A stretch of DNA of 64,000 bases from Bacteroidota bacterium. GTDB lineage: Bacteria > Bacteroidota > Bacteroidia > Cytophagales > Cyclobacteriaceae. This document shows, one piece after another, positions 1 through 7,718 of this stretch. Each line of letters opens with the position of its first letter. The stretch's first letter is position 1. The DNA lies in the NCBI GenBank assembly GCA_023417785.1, contig JAEZEH010000053.1, positions 186,001 through 250,000 on the forward strand, read 5' to 3'. Both the position numbers and the translations under genes were made by a program. The notes below the pieces were generated by a model. The model worked only from the letters and a program-made list of their open reading frames with translations, did no database searches and was not told the origin of the DNA.

Positions 1-813
1 GTACAGGTCCTGCGTTGAATGGTTGAAATTTTTTCCTTGTATCTCCTCCGCCTGTGTCTGAGTAAGGTTACGTATTCCCTGCAGCGGTTCCCAGTGGTAC
101 TTTACCAACACGGCTTCCCCATCGGCGTTTACCCACTTATACGTGTTAACGCCCGACCCCTGCATTTGTCGATAGTTCGCCGGAATACCCCATGGGGAAA
201 AAAGGAATGTGATCATATGCAGCGCCTCAGGCGTATTGCTGATGAAATCGAAAATTCGTTCACCATCCTGCCGGTTCGTAACAGGGTCCGGCTTAAATGA
301 ATGAATCAGATCCGGGAATTTGATTGCGTCACGAATGAAGAAAATCTTCAGGTTGTTTCCTACGAGATCCCAATTGCCGTCCTCGGTATAGAATTTCGTG
401 GCGAAACCCCTGGGATCGCGAAGCGTTTCCGGTGAGTGGGCCCCATGAGTCACCGAGGAGAACCGAACGAAAACCGGAGTTCGTTTGCCTTTTTCCTGAA
501 ATAGTTTGGCGCGCGTGTACTTGGCTATAGGTTCATCACCGACCTTACCATAAGCTTCGAAATACCCGTGTGCGCCGGCACCACGCGCATGAACTACCCT
601 TTCGGGCACGCGTTCTCTGTCGAAGTGTGATATCTTTTCGAGAAATTGATAATTTTCGAGAGTTGCCGGACCGCGGTTTCCTATCGTCCGCAAGTTTTGA
701 TTATCAGTCACGGGATGTCCCTGTCGGGTTGTAAGAATCCGGGATTTTTTACCGTCCGCTCCGGATGCGTTTCCAGCATCTTTACCGGAACCATTCGATT
801 TTTCTTCTTTCAT
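1..813 (-). CDS. Catalase (heme), N-terminal 271 residues, cut by window edge
   Basis: This gene decomposes hydrogen peroxide in the cytoplasm. It reads without a stop from an ATG at 813 to the first base of the window, so the C-terminal half is missing. After a polar Lys/Gly/Ser-rich leader of about 30 residues the hallmark segments follow in order: a TDNQN-type substrate-channel stretch, FDRERVPERVVHARGAGAHG with the catalytic His, FVRFSSVTHG, and GNNLKIFFIRD with the catalytic Asn. The pattern IPANYRQMQGSGVNTYKWVN then VKYHWEP is typical of monofunctional heme catalases. The heme-ligand Tyr lies in the missing part. I see no oxidative-stress operator upstream. The family assignment is firm, but the clade cannot be settled from this half. 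Confidence 0.93.
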   Translation of the reverse strand, partial: MKEEKSNGSGKDAGNASGADGKKSRILTTRQGHPVTDNQNLRTIGNRGPATLENYQFLEKISHFDRERVPERVVHARGAGAHGYFEAYGKVGDEPIAKYTRAKLFQEKGKRTPVFVRFSSVTHGAHSPETLRDPRGFATKFYTEDGNWDLVGNNLKIFFIRDAIKFPDLIHSFKPDPVTNRQDGERIFDFISNTPEALHMITFLFSPWGIPANYRQMQGSGVNTYKWVNADGEAVLVKYHWEPLQGIRNLTQTQAEEIQGKNFNHSTQDLY

Positions 814-1056
814 AGCTTTTATCAGTTAAAAAGTCTGTCCTCAGGAATTACAAGGAACGTTGCCCGGTACAGGGCTGTTGTTTTGGAACCTGTGTTGACA
901 ACAAAACGGTGCCATCACGTGTTGTTCCCGGGAAAGGTGTTTCATTTGAATCTGCAGCTCACAACGGGTAGGATAGGATACACTTCATGAAAATCGGACA
1001 TTCTTACCGTGTAAGATTTAACCGATCACTAATAAGTTTAGAATCGTTTCATTGAT

Positions 1057-1064
1057 TAGGTTTG
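1057..1064 (+). promoter_or_regulatory. Bacteroidota -7 element (TAGGTTTG) before the small membrane protein
   Basis: TAGGTTTG matches the Bacteroidota -7 consensus TAnnTTTG and sits 25 bases before the ATG of the 64-residue membrane protein. No convincing -33 TTG is found 19-21 bases upstream, so the call rests on the -7 box alone. Confidence 0.4.
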
Positions 1065-1089
1065 AATTCGTATTGTTGAATATCCCATC

Positions 1090-1284
1090 ATGAAAAAAAT
1101 CACTCTCGCCCTACTCGCGGTAATCTTTATGATCTATCTTGGTTTCTATGGAATAGCTAACCATTCCTCAAGCGGTCCATTTTTTATGTTCATTGGAATC
1201 TGCACGGCAATAGGACTTACCCTGGATATCGTGAACATCATTCGGGAGAAGATCCGCAGGAGCCGCATTAGCAAGCTGGGCTAA
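1090..1284 (+). CDS. Small two-helix membrane protein, hypothetical
   Basis: A 64-residue protein of unknown function. It starts MKKITLALLAVIFMIYLGFYG, a hydrophobic segment that could be a signal anchor. A short Ser-rich polar loop follows, then a second hydrophobic segment (about residues 29-50), and the tail is basic (REKIRRSRISK), which predicts a cytoplasmic C-terminus. A good -7 promoter element lies 25 bases upstream and supports expression. The following 150 bases carry only the terminator hairpin of the convergent neighbour. It has no recognisable domain, and its small size leaves some doubt that it is real. Confidence 0.55.
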   Translation: MKKITLALLAVIFMIYLGFYGIANHSSSGPFFMFIGICTAIGLTLDIVNIIREKIRRSRISKLG

Positions 1285-1390
1285 CCGTACGACCGATCTT
1301 TTATTTCATATGCAGTACATCCCGGCACAGAAGGAGGATGTAATTTTTTTGTGTTCATCAGCACTTCTGCTTCCTTAAAATCATCATAAT

Positions 1391-1422
1391 AAAAATCCCT
1401 GCTCGAAAGACTGCAGGGATTT
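1391..1422 (-). terminator. Rho-independent terminator of the downstream minus-strand gene
   Basis: AAATCCCTGC and GCAGGGATTT form a perfect 10-bp stem around a 10-base loop. On the minus strand the stem runs into TTTTT. It lies about 20 bases after the stop of the 144-residue protein on that strand. Confidence 0.8.
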
Positions 1423-1443
1423 AACAAAAAGTATCGCGAACAG

Positions 1444-1878
1444 CTAGCGAATATTAATGTGGTAAACGTCGCGCATATTCCGTGGAATATTGCCGATATG
1501 GAATCCTCCGGAAGTAGGGACTTCTTCAATCAGATCGAATTGAGTGCAGGACTTTGGTAGCGACGAAAAGATGAGAAGAAAATTGAAATGCTGACCATCA
1601 GGCACCATTGTCCACATAGGTGCCATCGAGACATTCTCGGCATGCAACAACTTTGCCCTTACCCCCGAATTTCTATCCACCAAAAAAGTGGTTCGCCAGA
1701 TTCGTATTAACATATCCTTTGCATCGCTGTCTATGTAGCAGTGCACGTACACATACGAATCTTCCAACATCTCTGCTTCAACGGCAGCAAGTACATCAAT
1801 GTCAATAAAAGGCTTGATTTTAACCGGAGGAAGAGGCACCTCCGCTTTGGCAATTACACGATGGAAGAGAGGTAACAT
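1444..1878 (-). CDS. Conserved-looking hypothetical protein, 144 residues
   Basis: A soluble protein of unknown function with no signal peptide or membrane segment. The sequence alternates short hydrophobic strands with acidic stretches, for example EAEMLEDSYVYVHCYIDSDAKDMLIRIW, and looks like a compact mostly-beta domain. It starts at an ATG and is followed by a strong terminator, so it is probably a monocistronic unit transcribed away from the HExxH membrane protein gene. I do not recognise a family. The clean hairpin downstream and the typical residue composition support it being a real gene. Confidence 0.6.
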   Translation of the reverse strand: MLPLFHRVIAKAEVPLPPVKIKPFIDIDVLAAVEAEMLEDSYVYVHCYIDSDAKDMLIRIWRTTFLVDRNSGVRAKLLHAENVSMAPMWTMVPDGQHFNFLLIFSSLPKSCTQFDLIEEVPTSGGFHIGNIPRNMRDVYHINIR

Positions 1879-2013
1879 AGGGGTTTCAGTTAGTGTTACA
1901 AATTAAGATTGCCGAAAAATTTTATGCAAATCGTCGTTCGTTCAAAAACCAGTTTTAGTTTTTCTGAATCTTACGAGTATCATTTTTATCATTTCTTTAA
2001 TAAAAACATCGCT

Positions 2014-2457
2014 ATGGGGCTGGAACCGGAGCGGCTGTTATTATGTTTGGAAATACTTATGCTTCCCCATATCATTTACACTAAAAAGCGAATCTTTCGA
2101 TATTACACGGGTTTCTCGTTTTTTCTTTTCATTTGGATAAGCACGCTTGAAAAAGATCAGGAGCGGTTAATCAGACATGAACGGATTCACTACCGGCAAC
2201 AGACTGAATTACTGTTCGTTTTTCATTGGCTGCTGTATGGTCTGTTTTACCTGATTTCTCGTATTAAAGGGCAAAGACATTACATCGCCTACCGTTATAA
2301 CCCATTTGAAATTGAAGCGTACCAGCATGATACAGATGCCTCTTACCTTAACCGGCGAAGGCATTATGCCTGGACGAAATCATTTGGTGTTTTTATCAAG
2401 AACTTGAACCGGAAACCAGATAACCGCATTCCGGTAAGGAAGGAAATTAGGTTTTAA
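2014..2457 (+). CDS. Membrane protein with an HExxH motif (putative zinc metallopeptidase)
   Basis: The protein has one or two N-terminal hydrophobic segments (FFLFIWIST region), then RHERIHYRQQTELL, a classic HExxH zinc-binding helix, then another membrane segment (LLYGLFYLISRI). A YNPFEIEAYQ motif follows, whose Glu could be a third ligand. The order membrane-HExxH-membrane-FExEAY is seen in small uncharacterised Bacteroidota proteins. I chose the ATG at 2014; an open frame extends upstream to 1909 and includes an ATG at 1924, but that stretch shows no conserved character. The SemiSWEET gene starts 15 bases after its stop, so the two are probably co-transcribed. No substrate can be inferred. 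Confidence 0.6.
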   Translation: MGLEPERLLLCLEILMLPHIIYTKKRIFRYYTGFSFFLFIWISTLEKDQERLIRHERIHYRQQTELLFVFHWLLYGLFYLISRIKGQRHYIAYRYNPFEIEAYQHDTDASYLNRRRHYAWTKSFGVFIKNLNRKPDNRIPVRKEIRF

Positions 2458-2472
2458 GCTGGCACTTCTTTT

Positions 2473-2769
2473 TTGAATTCCGGTTTAAAGAAATCCGTGG
2501 GTCTTGAACTTACTCAAATAGTCGGAATTGCTGCTGGTATATGTACCTCGGTTTCCCTCCTCCCCCAACTCATCAAAATTATCCGGAACAAGAAAGCTGA
2601 TGACATCAGTCTGTTCTATCTGATCATTTTACTCTGTGGGCTCGCACTATGGGTGTGGTACGGCGTCTTGCGAGACGATGTTCCTATCATTGCGACGAAC
2701 TCGTTTTCCCTTACCCTTAACATCGCCATTATAGTCCTTGGCGTGAAGTACAAAAAAAAACCAGGCTGA
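2473..2769 (+). CDS. SemiSWEET-type PQ-loop sugar transporter
   Basis: A 98-residue protein with three predicted membrane helices, the half-transporter size of bacterial SemiSWEETs, which dimerise to carry sugars down their gradient. Helix 1 contains the PQ-loop signature (SLLPQLIKIIRNKKADDIS) and helix 3 ends LNIAIIVLGVKY. No ATG is available near the start: the frame opens with TTG at 2473, with a GTG at 2497 as the alternative. Both leave the PQ motif intact. The DNA glycosylase gene begins 5 bases after the stop, so the genes look coupled in one transcript. The sugar carried cannot be told from the sequence. Confidence 0.85.
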   Translation: MNSGLKKSVGLELTQIVGIAAGICTSVSLLPQLIKIIRNKKADDISLFYLIILLCGLALWVWYGVLRDDVPIIATNSFSLTLNIAIIVLGVKYKKKPG

Positions 2770-2774
2770 CCGGC

Positions 2775-3503
2775 ATGGAAGGACCATCCCTCATCATTCT
2801 TCGCGAAGAAATTGCGTTCCTTACCGGACGCACCATCACAGGTATAACCACAACGGGCAACATTGAAACGGATCAATTACTGAACCAAAATGTAAGATCG
2901 TTTCTGTCTCATGGAAAGCAGTTTTTGATTGTTCTTGATGAAGTCACAATCCGGATTCACTTTCTTATGTTCGGCAGCTACCGTATAAATGATGAAAAGG
3001 ATCGACCACCTAAACTAAGTCTGGTGTTCGGTGGTGACGTACTTAACCTTTACACATGTTCTGTTAAGTTGTTGCCTGAAGATCCTGACACGCTGTACGA
3101 CTGGACTTCAGATGTAATGTCGCCATTATGGAGCGAACGGAAAGCCAGAAATAAACTCAAAAAGGTGCCCGATACCAATGTAGGAGATGCTCTGCTGGAT
3201 CAGACTATATTTGCCGGCGTCGGCAATATCATCAAGAATGAAGTGCTGTTCCGGATTCAGGTCCACCCGGACAACATCGTTGGCGCGCTGCCTCCGAACA
3301 AGTTGAGCGCGCTGATTCGCGAAGCCCGGCAGTTCAGCTTTGACTTTTACGAATGGAAAAAAATCTACCAGCTGCGAAAACACCTGCTTATTTACAAGAA
3401 GAAAAAATGCCGGCGATGTGATCTTCCATTATCGGTTGATCATACGGGAAAGACGCCGCGCCTGTCATTTTTTTGCAGCAATTGCCAGTACTTGTATTCA
3501 TAA
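2775..3503 (+). CDS. Fpg/Nei-family DNA glycosylase, variant without N-terminal proline
   Basis: A base-excision repair glycosylase/AP-lyase family member, 242 residues against about 270 in classic members. The helix-two-turn-helix is clear (GDALLDQTIFAGVGNIIKNE) and the C-terminal zinc finger has CRRC and CSNC pairs, with an Arg before the second pair. Classic enzymes begin Met-Pro-Glu-Gly-Pro, with Pro as the catalytic nucleophile. This protein begins Met-Glu-Gly-Pro, so the Pro is absent while the Glu-Gly-Pro core remains. Either chemistry uses another amine or the enzyme is a binder; similar starts exist in Bacteroidota homologues as far as I recall. The start is fixed by the EGP motif. 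A bidirectional terminator follows. Confidence 0.88.
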   Translation: MEGPSLIILREEIAFLTGRTITGITTTGNIETDQLLNQNVRSFLSHGKQFLIVLDEVTIRIHFLMFGSYRINDEKDRPPKLSLVFGGDVLNLYTCSVKLLPEDPDTLYDWTSDVMSPLWSERKARNKLKKVPDTNVGDALLDQTIFAGVGNIIKNEVLFRIQVHPDNIVGALPPNKLSALIREARQFSFDFYEWKKIYQLRKHLLIYKKKKCRRCDLPLSVDHTGKTPRLSFFCSNCQYLYS

Positions 3504-3504
3504 A

Positions 3505-3532
3505 AAAAGGACACCATTGCTGATGTCCTTTT
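3505..3532. terminator. Bidirectional terminator between the glycosylase and PRC-barrel genes
   Basis: AAAAGGACA and TGTCCTTTT form a 9-bp stem around a 10-base loop, with A-rich and T-rich flanks on either side. It sits between convergent genes and can stop transcription from both. Confidence 0.75.
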
Positions 3533-3548
3533 CTAGCCACGTCTTGCT

Positions 3549-3998
3549 TTAATAAGGCGTGGTGGTTGTCGGGTTCACCGTTGGGTTTGCAGTGCCCCAA
3601 TACGTGTTCACGTCATTATAATATGTATGTGCATTTGTATCGGGCCAATGCGACTTGTCGAATCCTGGAATTTTTTCCAGGTACTCCTTGCCCCTGTTCA
3701 AAATAAAGACCTCCTTCACCGGATCAACCTGAAGTTCAGTGAATGGGATGGCGAACAATTTTCCGCCGAGCCCAAGGAATGACCCCATCTCCACAACGGC
3801 GTACTCAACCCGGCCATCGTGCAGGTTCACCATAAGGTTATCTATCTTACCAAGGTTGTCACCCTGAGGATTCTCAACTTTGTCGCCAATAATTGAGCTC
3901 GCCGTGAGTCTCCTCACCGGAGCATTGGCACGGGGCCCTTCGTGGTTAACCCCCGTTGCATTATCCACTTCGTAATCTTTTTCGGTTGTCGTTTTCAT
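3549..3998 (-). CDS. PRC-barrel domain protein
   Basis: About 149 residues. Residues 35-100 form a PRC barrel (ASSIIGDKVENPQGDNLG, then a beta-rich stretch VEYAVVEMGSFLGLGGKLFAIPF), a fold found in photosynthetic reaction-centre subunits and RNA-maturation proteins and common in stress-related soluble proteins. The C-terminal part repeats Tyr, Asn and Pro-Thr residues and ends in a Thr/Pro tail. The ATG at 3998 (MKTTTEKDYEV) is preferred over the longer frame from 4055, whose extra 19 residues look non-coding. There is no signal peptide, so the protein is probably cytoplasmic. The role is unknown; related proteins are often general stress genes. Confidence 0.8.
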   Translation of the reverse strand: MKTTTEKDYEVDNATGVNHEGPRANAPVRRLTASSIIGDKVENPQGDNLGKIDNLMVNLHDGRVEYAVVEMGSFLGLGGKLFAIPFTELQVDPVKEVFILNRGKEYLEKIPGFDKSHWPDTNAHTYYNDVNTYWGTANPTVNPTTTTPY

Positions 3999-4154
3999 AA
4001 CGCTCGGGTTTTGTTGTAAATAATTAAAGCGCACAACCTGTCCGTTGTTGCACATTGAATAATGTCAAAAACCGGTGCCAGCATGATTGCGGTTGTCGCA
4101 GAAAAGCCGGCACAAAGAACATCCTAATACCTGTTAGGTGAAGAGAAAAGTTGT

Positions 4155-4162
4155 TATTTTTG
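4155..4162 (+). promoter_or_regulatory. -7 element (TATTTTTG) before icmF
   Basis: TATTTTTG fits TAnnTTTG and lies 23 bases before the ATG at 4186. It falls inside the upstream extension of the open frame, which argues for 4186, not 4138, as the translation start. Confidence 0.45.
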
Positions 4163-4185
4163 ACCTTTCAACATCTTTTGACCCA

Positions 4186-7100
4186 ATGAGCACGCAATCC
4201 GTCAAGGAAGAAACAAACGCAAAAAAAACCAACCTTGCCGGGCATCAGTCGCCCGCGCCATACCGACCGATCAACAAGATTCGTGTCGTAACTGCCGCAA
4301 GTTTGTTCGACGGCCATGACGCGTCCATAAACATAATGCGCCGCATCATTCAGGCAACAGGATGTGAAGTAATCCATCTTGGTCATGATCGAAGCGTTGA
4401 AGAAGTAGTCAACACCGCAATACAGGAAGATGCGCAGGCCATCGCGCTGACCAGCTATCAGGGCGGCCATAATGAGTATTTTCGCTATATGCACGATCTG
4501 CTGCAGGAGAAAGGCGCCGGCCACATAAAAATTTTTGGCGGCGGCGGCGGCGTGATCCTTCCAGAGGAGATTCGTGAATTGACCGAATACGGTATCACCC
4601 GCATCTATTCCCCGGACGATGGCCGGGCCATGGGCCTGCAGGGAATGATTAACGACCTGGTTAAGGAAAGTGACTTTGCGCTTGGTGACCAATTAACCGA
4701 TGAGATTGACCGGCTCACTGCAAAAGATCCGTTGGCCATTGCACGGCTGATTTCCGCTGCGGAAAACTTCCCGGAAGAAAGTAAAACCACCTTTGAAAAG
4801 GTAAAGGAGCTGGCTTCAAAAACCAAAATCCCCGTACTCGGAATAACAGGAACCGGCGGCGCTGGCAAGTCGTCGATGGTTGACGAACTCGTACGACGCT
4901 TTCTTATCGATTTTCGGGATAAGACTGTTGGAATAGTTTCGGTAGATCCAAGTAAACGGAAGACCGGGGGTGCGTTGCTCGGCGATCGAATCCGAATGAA
5001 CGCCATTAACAATCCGCGTGTTTACATGCGTTCGCTGGCAACCAGACAAAGTAACCTGGCGCTATCCGTCTTTGTGAAGGAAGCCGTCCTGGTGTTGAAA
5101 GCTGCAGGATTTGATCTGATTATTCTTGAGACATCGGGTATCGGACAAAGTGATACCGAAATCCTCGATCATAGCGACGTTTCATTGTATGTAATGACTC
5201 CCGAGTATGGCGCGGCAACACAGCTCGAAAAAATTGATATGCTGGACTTCGCCGACGTTATCGCACTTAACAAATTCGACAAACGCGGCGCCCTCGATGC
5301 CTTGCGGGATGTACGCAAGCAGTATCAGCGCAATAACCAGTTATGGGATAAGAAGGTGGATGATATGCCGGTATTTGGTACGATCGCATCGCAGTTCAAT
5401 GATCCGGGAACAAACCAACTTTACCGGAAAGTAGTCGACACACTCGTTGCTAAAACCGGAGTTGCGTTGGAGTCAACATTCGTCGTCACCAATGAAATGT
5501 CGGAGAAGGTATTTGTAATTCCACCAAGCCGGACACGATACCTCAGTGAGATTGCAGAAAACAATCGCAAATACGACACGTGGGCCAGTCAGCAGGCCGA
5601 AGTAGCGCAACAACTCTATGCGCTTCACAAAACCATAGACACGTTCCATGAACATGATACTCCGGGAAAGGAACAGGTTATTCAATCGATCTTGGAGCAG
5701 GTTGAACGAATCAAACTAAACATTGACCCACGTAACCTGCGGCTCCTCAGCGAGTGGAACGAGAAGGTGAAAAAGTACCGCGAACCGGTTTTCAAATTTC
5801 AGGTACGTGGTAAAGAGATTGGTATCACGACACATACCCAATCGCTTTCAAGCATCGAAGTTCCCAAAGTCAGCCTACCGCGATACGAAGCGTGGGGTGA
5901 ACGTCTGCGGTGGATTCTTCAGGAAAATGTGCCCGGCGAATTTCCGTACACTGCAGGGATTTATCCTTTCAAAAGAGAAGGCGAAGATCCTACGCGTATG
6001 TTCGCCGGCGAAGGGGGACCCGAACGCACCAACAGGAGGTTTCACTATGTGAGTCTGGCCATGCCTGCAAAACGGCTCTCCACAGCTTTTGATTCAGTAA
6101 CATTATACGGCAACGACCCCGATTATCGACCGGACATTTATGGAAAGATCGGCAATTCCGGGGTGAGCATATGCTGTCTGGATGACGCCAAAAAACTATA
6201 CAGCGGATTTGACCTTGCCGATCCCCGAACATCGGTCTCGATGACGATCAACGGGCCGGCACCGATGCTCCTGGGCTACTTCATGAATGCTGCGATTGAC
6301 CAGCAATGCGAAAAATACATCCGTGAGAACGGACTGGAGGACGACGTGAAATCAAAGATTGAAAGCATATACCGCGACGCGGGCACGGAAAAACCATCCT
6401 ATCAGGGGTCACTCCCTAAAGGGAACGATGGCCTTGGGCTGATGCTCCTCGGCGTAACCGGAGATCAGGTTTTGCCAACCGAAGTTTACGAAAGGATCAA
6501 GGCCCATACATTGTCGCAGGTTCGCGGTACCGTTCAGGCGGATATTTTGAAGGAAGATCAGGCTCAGAACACGTGTATATTCTCAACGGAGTTTGCGCTT
6601 CGCCTGATGGGTGATGTTCAACAGTACTTCATCGATCAGAGCGTGCGGAATTTTTATTCCGTCTCGATTTCGGGGTATCACATAGCGGAAGCAGGCGCAA
6701 ATCCGATAACACAGCTGGCGTTTACCCTTGCCAACGGCTTCACGTATGTTGAGTATTACCTCAGCCGGGGCATGCAAATCGATGAATTTGCGCCGAACCT
6801 TTCGTTCTTTTTCAGCAACGGCATTGATCCTGAATACGCCGTGATCGGGCGCGTAGCCCGCAGGTTATGGGCGAAAGCGATGAAGGAGAAATACGGGGCG
6901 AACGCACGAAGCCAGATGCTGAAGTATCATATCCAGACTTCGGGACGCTCTCTGCACGCCCAGGAGATCGACTTCAATGATATTCGCACGACGTTGCAGG
7001 CCCTGTATGCTATCTACGACAACTGTAATTCGTTACATACAAACGCATACGACGAGGCGATTACCACCCCGACAGAAGAATCGGTTCGCCGCGCCATGGC

Positions 7101-7623
7101 AATTCAGTTGATCATCAACAAAGAACTCGGACTTGCCAAAAACGAAAACCCCCTTCAGGGTTCGTTCATCATAGAGGAACTGACTGACCTGGTGGAGGAA
7201 GCCGTGCTTACCGAATTCGACCGAATCACGGAACGCGGAGGCGTACTTGGGGCAATGGAAACGATGTATCAGCGGGGCAAAATACAGGAGGAAAGCCTCT
7301 ACTACGAGACGCTTAAACACACTGGCGAATATCCGATTATCGGAGTAAACACCTTCCTCAGTTCAAAAGGATCGCCGACGATCCTTCCCCGGGAAGTAAT
7401 TCGCGCGACAGAATCAGAAAAGGAGTATCAAATAAGCGCGTTGAAAAACCTTCATAAAACACATGGCCGGAAAGCGGAAAAGCTTTTGTCTGGTGCTCAG
7501 GAGGCCGCAATCCGGAACCAAAACATTTTTGAATCTTTAATGGAAGCATGCAAAGTTTGCTCACTGGGTCAGATCACACGCGCCCTTTTTGAGGTGGGCG
7601 GACAATACCGTAGGTCCATGTAG
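4186..7623 (+). CDS. icmF: Fused isobutyryl-CoA mutase IcmF (B12-dependent acyl-CoA mutase with GTPase chaperone)
   Basis: A cytoplasmic adenosylcobalamin enzyme that interconverts isobutyryl-CoA and n-butyryl-CoA, with a built-in G-protein chaperone. From the ATG at 4186 it has 1145 residues: B12-binding domain (about 25-165, DGHDAS with cobalt ligand His44, and a GGGGG turn), MeaI-type GTPase (about 205-430, GTGGAGKSS P-loop), linker, and mutase barrel (about 560-1100). The barrel carries FKREGEDPTRMFAGEGGPER and a Gln (Q794, in DQAQNT) where by eye methylmalonyl-CoA mutase has the Arg that grips the carboxylate; that favours an Icm-type substrate. A Tyr (Y593) lies in the GIYPF segment where I recall Phe. 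The gene stands alone. Confidence 0.93.
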   Translation: MSTQSVKEETNAKKTNLAGHQSPAPYRPINKIRVVTAASLFDGHDASINIMRRIIQATGCEVIHLGHDRSVEEVVNTAIQEDAQAIALTSYQGGHNEYFRYMHDLLQEKGAGHIKIFGGGGGVILPEEIRELTEYGITRIYSPDDGRAMGLQGMINDLVKESDFALGDQLTDEIDRLTAKDPLAIARLISAAENFPEESKTTFEKVKELASKTKIPVLGITGTGGAGKSSMVDELVRRFLIDFRDKTVGIVSVDPSKRKTGGALLGDRIRMNAINNPRVYMRSLATRQSNLALSVFVKEAVLVLKAAGFDLIILETSGIGQSDTEILDHSDVSLYVMTPEYGAATQLEKIDMLDFADVIALNKFDKRGALDALRDVRKQYQRNNQLWDKKVDDMPVFGTIASQFNDPGTNQLYRKVVDTLVAKTGVALESTFVVTNEMSEKVFVIPPSRTRYLSEIAENNRKYDTWASQQAEVAQQLYALHKTIDTFHEHDTPGKEQVIQSILEQVERIKLNIDPRNLRLLSEWNEKVKKYREPVFKFQVRGKEIGITTHTQSLSSIEVPKVSLPRYEAWGERLRWILQENVPGEFPYTAGIYPFKREGEDPTRMFAGEGGPERTNRRFHYVSLAMPAKRLSTAFDSVTLYGNDPDYRPDIYGKIGNSGVSICCLDDAKKLYSGFDLADPRTSVSMTINGPAPMLLGYFMNAAIDQQCEKYIRENGLEDDVKSKIESIYRDAGTEKPSYQGSLPKGNDGLGLMLLGVTGDQVLPTEVYERIKAHTLSQVRGTVQADILKEDQAQNTCIFSTEFALRLMGDVQQYFIDQSVRNFYSVSISGYHIAEAGANPITQLAFTLANGFTYVEYYLSRGMQIDEFAPNLSFFFSNGIDPEYAVIGRVARRLWAKAMKEKYGANARSQMLKYHIQTSGRSLHAQEIDFNDIRTTLQALYAIYDNCNSLHTNAYDEAITTPTEESVRRAMAIQLIINKELGLAKNENPLQGSFIIEELTDLVEEAVLTEFDRITERGGVLGAMETMYQRGKIQEESLYYETLKHTGEYPIIGVNTFLSSKGSPTILPREVIRATESEKEYQISALKNLHKTHGRKAEKLLSGAQEAAIRNQNIFESLMEACKVCSLGQITRALFEVGGQYRRSM

Positions 7624-7718
7624 CGGTTTTGCTGGACAAGTCTGAGAGACCAACCGTTAATGGTGGCATTCTGATTTGGCATGAATTCGGTAATGTTGTT
7701 AAAATCATAACGTACAGT

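Noticed and set aside
19..300. Open frame on the plus strand at the window start
   Set aside because: It lies opposite the catalase gene, which is clearly coding on the minus strand.
4168..4692. Long minus-strand frame inside icmF
   Set aside because: It is a shadow of the mutase gene's codon pattern, has no domain and no start context.
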